Source of the DNA: Caballeronia sp. M1242 | GTDB taxonomy: Bacteria > Pseudomonadota > Gammaproteobacteria > Burkholderiales > Burkholderiaceae | DNA length: 64,000 nucleotides | Assembly: GCF_017220215.1 (NCBI RefSeq) | Contig: NZ_CP071130.1 | Span: forward strand, 620,001-684,000 | Reading direction: 5' to 3' | Part shown: piece by piece, positions 57,443 to 64,000 of the stretch | How the letters are laid out: each line of letters begins with the position of its first letter | How positions within the stretch are numbered: the stretch's first letter is position 1 | Program-made: the position numbers and the translations under genes | The notes under the pieces: model-generated | Database searches by the model: none | Told to the model about the DNA's origin: nothing | Seen by the model: only the letters and a program-made list of their open reading frames with translations

Positions 57443-57459
57443 TGCAGCTTTCTTGCCAG
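57443..57459 (-). promoter_or_regulatory. Candidate sigma-54 promoter for the LRAT-domain gene
   Basis: Minus strand TGGCA-AGAAAG-CTGCA: GG and GC are exactly 10 bases apart (GG complement at 57456-57457, GC complement at 57444-57445). This gives a leader of about 55 nt before ATG 57377. Confidence 0.6.
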
Positions 57460-57612
57460 TCGTTGCGGAGCCTTGATTTGCGGGCTTGAGCGATGCATGC
57501 GATGCTTCGGCTAACCCGATGTGTTGAGGCCGGGCCAACGCTCTGCGGCCTGTTTCGTTGGTTGTGCAGCGTCAGTTAGGGCTCTAGGGCGGTGTCGGTT
57601 TATAGCGTTCTC

Positions 57613-57634
57613 CTCGGTAGACAATGTTGCCGAG
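57613..57634. promoter_or_regulatory. Possible activator site between divergent sigma-54 promoters
   Basis: CTCGG and CCGAG arms 12 bases apart around an imperfect centre, roughly 80 bp upstream of the plus-strand sigma-54 promoter. It is the best dyad I see in the 245-bp gap, but support is weak. Confidence 0.3.
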
Positions 57635-57703
57635 CCGCTAACATCCCCGCTGGCGTAAGAGCGCGGAAGTCCGTCGATTAGACCGCTCGCGAGGTGCACG
57701 CAA

Positions 57704-57720
57704 TCGGCACGGGCCTTGCA
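57704..57720 (+). promoter_or_regulatory. Candidate sigma-54 promoter for the double-glycine peptide gene
   Basis: TCGGCACG-GGCC-TTGCA: GG at 57706-57707 and GC at 57718-57719 are exactly 10 bases apart, and the -24 and -12 boxes are near-consensus. The predicted start of transcription is about 30 bases before ATG 57762. Confidence 0.8.
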
Positions 57721-57761
57721 TTGACTTCGTGCGTTCCTATGACACACCCTGGAGAGGCACA

Positions 57762-58052
57762 ATGGCCACTCTCACCATCACCGATCTCGCCTTCGACCGC
57801 CGGCTCGACCGCACGGCAATGTCCGCGATTGCCGGAGGAGGCGGCGCGCCATGGGTGTACGGCTGGATCACGCCGTTCATAGCGGACCGTCACGCGAACT
57901 TCGGCGGCGTTGTCAACGTCTTCGAGATTACGAACAACTTCACCGCCGGCCAGATGATCAACCAGTTTCAGTCCGTCGACGTGCGCAATTCCGGTGATGG
58001 AGCGAGCCTCACGGTGACGCCCAACGCCATATCGGCGAATCGCGCAGGCTGA
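57762..58052 (+). CDS. Double-glycine leader peptide, candidate substrate of the C39 exporter
   Basis: A 96-residue protein. Residues 1-26 (ITDLAFDRRLDRTAMSAIAGG region) have the charged, amphipathic look of C39-type leaders and end in a run of four glycines (25-28), so cleavage could be after 26 or 28. The 68-70-residue remainder is Gly/Asn/Val/Phe-rich (FGGVVNVFEITNNFTAGQMINQF), with no cysteines and no charged core. It could be a bacteriocin, adhesin or signal. GGAGAGG precedes the ATG, and a sigma-54 promoter is upstream. A PP2C gene follows after 53 bases. Confidence 0.75.
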   Translation: MATLTITDLAFDRRLDRTAMSAIAGGGGAPWVYGWITPFIADRHANFGGVVNVFEITNNFTAGQMINQFQSVDVRNSGDGASLTVTPNAISANRAG

Positions 58053-58105
58053 CATCGCGCGCAGCACGATTGCACTGCATTAGCGTCCGGTTCAAGGAGA
58101 CTGGC

Positions 58106-58876
58106 GTGACCTTCTCAACAGAGTTCGGATGGACATCCGCCGCGCGCTCGGACGTGGGCTGCGTGCGCTTAGTCAACGAAGACGCGGTGCTCAACTCGCC
58201 CGAGCAGGGTCTATGGGCCGTGGCCGACGGCATGGGCGGACATGCAGTGGGCGATCTCGCAAGCCGCATGGTGATAGAGCGCCTTACTGGCTTATCGACA
58301 GGCGGCGCACTGGGGAACGTCATCGCAGAAGCACGAGATCGGCTTCTGCGAGTGAACGATGAACTGCGTGCAGAGGCAGCACGGCGACAGGTATCGCGCA
58401 TAGGCAGTACGGTGGTATTGCTTGCCGCGCGCGGCGGCGCGTGCGCTTATCTCTGGGCTGGCGATAGCCGCATCTATCTATTCCGCAACGGCCGCCTCGC
58501 ACAGTTGACGCGCGATCACAGTCATGTGGAAGAACTCAAGGCACGCGGCCAACTGACGGCGGAAGAAGCATTGCATCATCCCGCGCAGCATTTGATTACG
58601 CGTGCCGTAGGCGCGCTCGACACACTGGAACTCGACGAAAGCAGCGTTACGCTCGCCGACGGCGATACGTTCTTGCTATGCAGCGATGGCTTGTCCAACG
58701 AAGTAACCGAAGCCGAAATGGCGAGCGAACTGGCGCCGGGCAATTGCGAGGCGGCGGCGCAGCGGCTGCTGGAGATGGCGCTGGAGCGCGGTGGACGAGA
58801 TAACATTTCACTCGTCGTTGCTCATGCCGAAGACGTGCTTGGATCGGACAGAACGCAAGTGAATCCCACTCTGTGA
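58106..58876 (+). CDS. PP2C-family Ser/Thr protein phosphatase
   Basis: A 256-residue stand-alone PP2C (Stp1/PrpC type). Metal-binding motifs are intact: NEDA, VADGMGGHAVG, WAGDSRIYLFRNG, LLCSDGLSNEV and GGRDNISLVV. GTG 58106 has AAGGAG seven bases upstream. It lies behind the peptide gene, probably in the same sigma-54 transcript, and converges on the sigma-54 activator gene. No partner Ser/Thr kinase or FHA protein is in the window, so its target is unknown. Confidence 0.9.
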   Translation: MTFSTEFGWTSAARSDVGCVRLVNEDAVLNSPEQGLWAVADGMGGHAVGDLASRMVIERLTGLSTGGALGNVIAEARDRLLRVNDELRAEAARRQVSRIGSTVVLLAARGGACAYLWAGDSRIYLFRNGRLAQLTRDHSHVEELKARGQLTAEEALHHPAQHLITRAVGALDTLELDESSVTLADGDTFLLCSDGLSNEVTEAEMASELAPGNCEAAAQRLLEMALERGGRDNISLVVAHAEDVLGSDRTQVNPTL

Positions 58877-58886
58877 ACCACGCTGC

Positions 58887-60188
58887 TCACTGCTTGTTTC
58901 GTTGCGCTGCGAGCCTGAAGTCTTTCGAATGAAGCCCGTGCTTCTTCAGAAGCATTTGCAAGTGAGAGCGGTTCATGTCATAGCGCCGCGCAAGTTCCGC
59001 TACCGTGCCGCCTACTTCCTGCAAGCCGCGTTCGAGAAACGCGCGCTCCGCTTCGTCGCTTGCTACACGCTTCGCTTCGCTCAGCGAGCCGGCCATGGCG
59101 ACACCTTCGCCGCTTGCCGACGGCGCTCCCATCGCAATGGCGAGGGATGACTTCGGGCGTATGTCCACCGGCAGATGTTCGATATCCGCCATGTCGCCGG
59201 CGAGGCAAGCAAGCCGATACACCATGTTGCGCAACTCGCGGATGTTGCCGGGGTAGTCGTAACTGCGCAGGAAATCCCGCAAGCGCGGCGACATTTTCAC
59301 CGGACGGCGCTTGAGCGCAGCCGCCGCTTCGTCGCCGAAATACGCGAGGAGAAGCGGAATTTCATCGCGACGTTCACGCAATGGCGGCAGCGTCAGATGA
59401 ATGACACTTAAGCGATAGAACAAGTCTTCGCGAAACCGCCCTTCCTCGCACCAGCGCCGCAGATTGCGATTCGTCGCTGCGACGATGCGGGTATCGACTG
59501 CAATAGGCTCGTCAGAGCCGACGCGCTGTATCTCATGTGCTTCGAGCACGCGCAGCAATTTGACTTGGCCCGACAGCGGCAACTCACCGATCTCGTCGAG
59601 AAAGATGGTCCCTGTATGCGCGCTCTCGAACTTTCCTTTGCGGTCGTTCGTCGCGCCCGTGAATGCGCCCTTGCGATGCCCGAATAATTCCGATTCGATG
59701 AGATTCTCCGGAATCGCGCCACAGTTCACGGAAATGTACGGCTTGTCCGCGCGCGAGCCGTTCGCGTGAATGACCTTGGCCATCAGTTCCTTGCCAGTTC
59801 CGCTCTCACCGTCGATCAGTACCGGCAGATCGGTCGGCGCCGCTTTCTCCGCGATTTCCAGCGCCTCGAGCAGCTTCGGGTTATCGCCGAACGTGCCTTC
59901 GAAGACGAAGCTGCGTTCCAGCAGTGCCTGTCGCCTGGCACCCGGCGACATTTCCCGCTTCGGCTCCGACGCCGCAGCCTGTACGAAACGTTCTTTGTGC
60001 GAGAGCTGCATGACCTCGTCGCGCAGCGCGCTCGCCTGTCGCAGCAGCTTCTCGATCTCGGGGCGTTCGAGGCGCGAGGTCCACCGCAGCGTCGAACGCA
60101 GTATCTCGATCTTCTCGATGAGCCCCGCATACGAAATAGCCGATGCAGGTACGTTGCTGTCGCTTTCCGGTTGGTCGAGTATCTTCAT
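58887..60188 (-). CDS. Sigma-54-dependent transcriptional activator
   Basis: A 433-residue AAA+ activator. The N-terminal ~95 residues form a charged helical region without a REC, GAF or FHA domain. Walker A is GESGTGKE, the sigma-54 contact loop GAFTGA is intact, Walker B is TIFLDEIG, and the C-terminus has a Fis-type HTH (VAELARRYDMNRSHLQMLLKKHG). It overlaps the exporter gene by 4 bases. It is the natural candidate to activate the two sigma-54 promoters at 57.4-57.7 kb. Confidence 0.94.
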   Translation of the reverse strand: MKILDQPESDSNVPASAISYAGLIEKIEILRSTLRWTSRLERPEIEKLLRQASALRDEVMQLSHKERFVQAAASEPKREMSPGARRQALLERSFVFEGTFGDNPKLLEALEIAEKAAPTDLPVLIDGESGTGKELMAKVIHANGSRADKPYISVNCGAIPENLIESELFGHRKGAFTGATNDRKGKFESAHTGTIFLDEIGELPLSGQVKLLRVLEAHEIQRVGSDEPIAVDTRIVAATNRNLRRWCEEGRFREDLFYRLSVIHLTLPPLRERRDEIPLLLAYFGDEAAAALKRRPVKMSPRLRDFLRSYDYPGNIRELRNMVYRLACLAGDMADIEHLPVDIRPKSSLAIAMGAPSASGEGVAMAGSLSEAKRVASDEAERAFLERGLQEVGGTVAELARRYDMNRSHLQMLLKKHGLHSKDFRLAAQRNKQ

Positions 60189-63100
60189 GCTGCGCTCAAT
60201 TGCTTCTGCACGAGTTGGTAATACATGCCCTTTCTCGCGACAAGTTCATCATGCTTGCCCTGCTCCACGATGCCGCCCTCGTAGAGCACGAGGATCTTGT
60301 CGGCGCGCATGATGGTCGACAGGCGGTGCGCGATGATGACGGCCGTTCGCCCTTTCAAAATCTCCTGCATGTTGCCGAGAATATTGCTTTCGGATTGCGT
60401 ATCGAGCGCGGAGGTCGCTTCGTCGAATACCAGCAGGCGCGGGTCATGATAGAGCGCGCGTGCAATGCACAGGCGTTGCATCTGACCGCCCGATAGCCCC
60501 ACGCCGCGTTCGCCGACCACCTGCTCATAGCCGAGCGGCATCTTGCTGATGAAACCGTGCGCGTCGGCCATCTTCGCGACTTCCTCGATGCGCTTGCGAT
60601 CCGGCGCTTCGTCGCCGCTTGCGATGTTGTCGGCGATGGTCCCGGAGAACAGCAAATTGCTTTGCATGACATAACCGATCTGCGCGCGATAGAAGCCTTT
60701 GTCGATCACGTTGATGTCGTAGCCATCGACGGTCATCTTGCCTTCCGTCGGCGCATAGAAGCCGACGAGCAGTTTCGCGAGCGTCGTCTTTCCCGATCCG
60801 CTGCGTCCGACCACTGCAATGAGTTCGCCCGGCTTTATATCGAAGCTAATGTTTTCGAGCACATAAGGCGCGTCGCCCTCACCGTAGCGGAAGTAGACGC
60901 CATTGAACCGGATGTCGCCCTGAAGGTCGGGCAGCATCACGCGTTGCTGCATGTCGGATGGCTTCTGCTCGGGCTCGATGTCGAGCACATCGCCGAGACG
61001 CTCCATGGCGACGCCGGCATCGTTGAGCAGACTCCAGAGATTGATGAGGCCCATGAGCGGCGACAATACGCTTCCCATGAATGCGTTGAACGCGATGAGC
61101 TGGCCGATGGTCAACTCGCGCGCCAGCACCAGATTGGCCCCTGCCCATAGCACTGCAATGGTCGTGGCGGCATTCAGCAATTGACTACAGAAGCCGACCG
61201 CAATATTGAAGCGTTGAGACTTATATTGAATTTCGAGTGACTTGGCGTACTTCTTCTCCCACTTCAGGCGAACGGCCCGCTCGATGCCCATTCCCTTGAC
61301 GGTCTCGGCGCCACCCAGCGCTTCCATCAGGTACGACCGGGCGTCCGTCCCCGATGAGAACGTCTCCCGCGCGTTCTGTTTGATGCGAGGTGTGGCGAGT
61401 ACGGTCAGCGCCATCAGCGGAATGATGAACGCAAGCAGCAGCAACGTCAGCTTGACGTTGTAGAGAAACATGATGGTGAAGTAGATGAAGATCATCAACA
61501 GGTTGAGCACTGTCGTGACCGTGGATTCAGTCAGAAACGCGCGGATCGTGTGATTCTCCTGGAACCGCGCGAAGATGTCCCCGGTCTTGCGTTTGGCAAA
61601 GAAGCTGAACGGCAGTGAGAACGTATGCTTGAAGAACTGCGACATCATCGCGAAGTCCATGTTGCGCATCATGAAGTTCGCCAGATACGCGCGTATCGTC
61701 GACATGAGTTGCGAGAAGACGTTCGAGATAATGAGTCCGGCGATCAGCACATGGAGCAATCCGACGTTCTGGTGAACGATCACGCCGTCCAGAATGTTCT
61801 GGATGATGAGCGGTGGAATCACACCCAGGACCTGAATGACGAACGTGGCGAGAAAGAGATGCAGCAGGATGGTGCGGTACGGCTTCATGTATCCGACGAA
61901 GCGTATCCACGGCGAACTGGATACCGCCTTTTGCACCATATCGTGCGCTGGCGAGAAGACCAGACACGTACCGCTCCAACCGCGTTCGAACTCGTCCACG
62001 GTCATCTTTTTGAAGCCTATCGCCGGGTCCGCTACCCACACGTCCGCCTTCGAAATGCCGTAGACGATAATGTAGTGATAGCCCTCCCAATGCGCGATGA
62101 ACGGCAATTCGAACCCGCGCAACGATTCATAGGTGCACTGCACGCCGCGCGTGGTGAAGCCGAGCGCCTCGCCCGCGCGCGCGAGACTGTCGAGCGTCGC
62201 GCCTTGGGTCGTCACGTTAGCCAGTTCGCGCAGTTTGCCGAGCGTCATGCCGATGCCGTAATGCCGGCAGATCATCGCAAGACACGCGGCCCCGCAATCC
62301 ATCTCCTCGGCCTGCTGCACCCATGCAAAGCGTTTGATGACCCGTTCGCCGAGTTCAGGCTTGCTGTGCAAATCCAGCATCGCGGGAAGACTGCGACGTT
62401 CGGCGAGCTTCTTTTGCCGCTGTAACTCCCGCTCGCTGAAGCGGATGCGTTCTTCAAGAACTTCGCGCAGCCTGACGTTGCGCTCGATGATGAAGTGCAC
62501 TGTCTTCTCGGGGATGACGAGTAGGCGCGTATCGGCGTTCGCAATGGCCGAGGCCATCTGTTCCTGACGCATCACGCACGCCTTCTCGCCGAAAATTTCG
62601 CCGGGGCCGAGCGTTGCCAGCACGTACTGATGCCCGCCTTCCTCACGCACGATGCGCACTTCCCCTTGACGCACGACATACAGGCGCCTGTCGTCGCGAG
62701 CGTCCTGCCTGAGAATCTCCTTCCCTTCAGCGATACGCTTGACGCCGACGCTTCTCACGCATTCTTCGAGTTCCGCCTTGTCGAGCTTGCCGCGCAGATC
62801 GAACAGCTTGGCGACGAAACCGCCTGCTGAAGCAATGGCGACATAGCTGGTCGCGAACGCAAGCGCCGCGGGATTCTTCGCGATGACGGGTTCGATCGCG
62901 CGACGCGGAATGAACAAAAGTTCGGTCTTGCCCGATGACCGCACGGACGACTCATGCCGATAGTCGCGCAGCATCGCGATATCGGCGAATGTCTCGCGCT
63001 CCTTCTTCAGGCCCATGCTGATCTCTTTGCCATGCTCCTCGGTGAATATGCGCACGGAGCCTGCTCTCACGACATAGAGACCATCAGCCACGTCGCCGGC

Positions 63101-63256
63101 ATTGCACACGGTTTCGCCGAAGCCGTAGCGGCGCGACTCCGTGTGTTGAGCCAACTGCTCGATTTCATCGCGCGAAAGCGGTGACAATATCTCCACCGTC
63201 GTGAGGAAACTGGCGAGCGAGTCGAGGTTTGATGGTGCGTCCATGTCCATGTGCAA
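60185..63256 (-). CDS. Peptidase-containing ABC exporter with two cyclic-nucleotide-binding domains
   Basis: A 1023-residue protein. Two cNMP-binding-like domains (about 20-135 and 160-275; second with GPGEIFGEKACVM) precede a C39 peptidase at about 305-440. The peptidase has Gln315, Cys321 (EEMDCGAACLA), His394 and Asp410, so it should be active. Six membrane helices (about 450-740) and an ATPase with GRSGSGKTT, LSGGQMQR and LLVFDEATSALD follow. Such exporters cut double-glycine leaders and export the rest. HetC-like and NHLM exporters have similar architecture. Confidence 0.93.
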   Translation of the reverse strand: MHMDMDAPSNLDSLASFLTTVEILSPLSRDEIEQLAQHTESRRYGFGETVCNAGDVADGLYVVRAGSVRIFTEEHGKEISMGLKKERETFADIAMLRDYRHESSVRSSGKTELLFIPRRAIEPVIAKNPAALAFATSYVAIASAGGFVAKLFDLRGKLDKAELEECVRSVGVKRIAEGKEILRQDARDDRRLYVVRQGEVRIVREEGGHQYVLATLGPGEIFGEKACVMRQEQMASAIANADTRLLVIPEKTVHFIIERNVRLREVLEERIRFSERELQRQKKLAERRSLPAMLDLHSKPELGERVIKRFAWVQQAEEMDCGAACLAMICRHYGIGMTLGKLRELANVTTQGATLDSLARAGEALGFTTRGVQCTYESLRGFELPFIAHWEGYHYIIVYGISKADVWVADPAIGFKKMTVDEFERGWSGTCLVFSPAHDMVQKAVSSSPWIRFVGYMKPYRTILLHLFLATFVIQVLGVIPPLIIQNILDGVIVHQNVGLLHVLIAGLIISNVFSQLMSTIRAYLANFMMRNMDFAMMSQFFKHTFSLPFSFFAKRKTGDIFARFQENHTIRAFLTESTVTTVLNLLMIFIYFTIMFLYNVKLTLLLLAFIIPLMALTVLATPRIKQNARETFSSGTDARSYLMEALGGAETVKGMGIERAVRLKWEKKYAKSLEIQYKSQRFNIAVGFCSQLLNAATTIAVLWAGANLVLARELTIGQLIAFNAFMGSVLSPLMGLINLWSLLNDAGVAMERLGDVLDIEPEQKPSDMQQRVMLPDLQGDIRFNGVYFRYGEGDAPYVLENISFDIKPGELIAVVGRSGSGKTTLAKLLVGFYAPTEGKMTVDGYDINVIDKGFYRAQIGYVMQSNLLFSGTIADNIASGDEAPDRKRIEEVAKMADAHGFISKMPLGYEQVVGERGVGLSGGQMQRLCIARALYHDPRLLVFDEATSALDTQSESNILGNMQEILKGRTAVIIAHRLSTIMRADKILVLYEGGIVEQGKHDELVARKGMYYQLVQKQLSAA

Positions 63257-63259
63257 TGT

Positions 63260-64000
63260 TTAGCGCGCCTGAATCACATGTTCCTGCGCTCTTGCGAAGA
63301 GCCATTCTTCTCGCAATAGCCGACGGATTTCCGCTGTCGTGTCTTCGTCCAGCTGTGCCGGAAACTTGGACGTCACCGCAAAGATCTCGTATGAGGCGCC
63401 GTCTGCGGAGACGAACGGACCCAGCAGGTCGCCCGGCTCGGCATTGAACACCTTGGCCTCGATATCCGCCCGCAACTGTCCGCGCATCACGCGGCCGATG
63501 AGTCCGCCTTCTTCGCGCGTATCAGCGAGGGAATGTTCGCGCGCCATGTCCGCGAAGCTGTCGGGATCGTCGTTGAGATAAGACATCATCTCTTTCGCGC
63601 TTCCTTCGGAATCGAGAACGATATGACGCACCTCGATGCCGTCGAATCGCGGCGAATTGAGTTGGAAATACTCTTCGATGGCGCGTTGCGTGCCTACCTG
63701 CTCCAGCATCTTCTCCTGGTACAGCGTATCGGTGATATAGGCCTCGAATTCGTCGAGGCTCACATTGAGCGCGTCGAGATAGTTGTTCATGTCCGCTGCG
63801 CGGTGCAGCCCGCGAATGCGCCGGAACTGATCGGCGCGGGTCTGTATCTCGTCCGCCGTGAGCGTGACGCCGGCCTTCTTTGCCGCGCGCACCGTGAGCT
63901 TGTCGCGAACCAGTTGCTCGACGAGTCCGTCGAACTGTCCATTGAGTTTCAGGAGCCTGAGAAATTCGTCGACATCGACCACTTCATCGTCGATTCGCAC
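63260..64000 (-). CDS. PpiC-type (parvulin/SurA-like) peptidyl-prolyl isomerase, cut or just starting at window end
   Basis: At least 246 residues. The N-terminal helical part (VVDVDEFLRLLKLNGQFDGLVEQLV) resembles the SurA/PrsA chaperone region. A parvulin domain follows, with EVRHIVLDSEGSAKEM, DPDSFADMAREHS and GGLIGRVMRGQL. GTG 63998-64000 could be the start, but the frame may extend beyond the window. It ends three bases before the exporter start, so it is in the same operon. Isomerases of this kind accompany peptide exporters in cyanobacterial-type clusters. Confidence 0.85.
   Translation of the reverse strand: MRIDDEVVDVDEFLRLLKLNGQFDGLVEQLVRDKLTVRAAKKAGVTLTADEIQTRADQFRRIRGLHRAADMNNYLDALNVSLDEFEAYITDTLYQEKMLEQVGTQRAIEEYFQLNSPRFDGIEVRHIVLDSEGSAKEMMSYLNDDPDSFADMAREHSLADTREEGGLIGRVMRGQLRADIEAKVFNAEPGDLLGPFVSADGASYEIFAVTSKFPAQLDEDTTAEIRRLLREEWLFARAQEHVIQAR

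Noticed and set aside
58053..58105. Sigma-54 promoter directly before the PP2C gene
   Set aside because: A GCACG/TGCA pair is present, but the GG at -24 is missing and the spacing is wrong.
1..64000. CRISPR arrays, tRNA or rRNA genes, insertion sequences
   Set aside because: No regularly spaced repeats, no tRNA-like folds in the gaps and no transposase motifs in any frame.

Overview
The window is GC-rich (roughly 60-65%) DNA of Burkholderiaceae type, most like Paraburkholderia/Caballeronia. The evidence is the strong G/C bias at third codon positions, paired DUF4148 secreted proteins, a cyanide-insensitive oxidase with a DUF2474 subunit, and the xylose and cobalamin gene sets. The genus is an inference. 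I see no rRNA, tRNA, CRISPR array, insertion sequence or prophage. The window cuts one gene at each end: cobN on the left and a peptidyl-prolyl isomerase on the right.

1-12.8 kb: corrin ring synthesis. The + arm begins with the 3' part of cobN and a chlI/chlD-like chelatase gene. This chelatase gene has a textbook -1 frameshift site (A7 run plus a 10-bp stem), so one gene can give a short ATPase subunit and a long ATPase-VWA subunit. The - arm is cobG-cobH-cobI-cbiG/cobJ behind a cobalamin riboswitch. The second + arm is cobL-cbiD-cobK-cobM-DUF4186. The enzymes mix 'aerobic' (cobG, cobN) and 'anaerobic' (cbiG, cbiD) types. Nearby eutBC encodes a B12-dependent ethanolamine ammonia-lyase.

12.8-27.8 kb: mostly metabolic and envelope genes. 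These are TerC, OpgC, DUF1328, EutBC, the tRNA 2-selenouridine synthase with a cysteine-motif permease, a CIO-type bd oxidase (cydA-cydB-DUF2474), a YpfJ metallopeptidase, a GH15 glucoamylase-like protein and a GlcD-like FAD oxidase.

27.8-32.2 kb and 52.4-55.3 kb: two ECF sigma/anti-sigma loci. The first faces a DUF4148 gene and a catalase-peroxidase/cytochrome b561 pair. The second faces a metallophosphoesterase/cupredoxin pair. All five intergenic promoters I could locate share GGAATA and a GTT-like -10 element 15-16 nt apart.

32.2-52.3 kb: an uncharacterised protein with nuclease-like residues, then a xylose cluster (xylFGH, xylA, XylR, aldose epimerase) with two matching 39-bp candidate XylR sites. 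Next come a tandem alpha/beta hydrolase, a conserved hypothetical gene flanked by palindromes, DUF4148, ketopantoate reductase-like, GntR/FCD, bacterioferritin-like, 1-Cys peroxiredoxin, an APC amino acid permease and a fused CoA-transferase.

55.3-64 kb: HPPD, then the most unusual locus. Two divergent sigma-54 promoters lie between an LRAT-fold gene plus a 62-aa gene and a 96-aa double-glycine peptide gene followed by a PP2C phosphatase. Facing them is an operon made of a PpiC-type isomerase (cut by the window), an ABC exporter with two cyclic-nucleotide-binding domains and an intact C39 peptidase, and a sigma-54 activator. Together they look like a self-contained, sigma-54-controlled peptide maturation and export system whose product I cannot identify.
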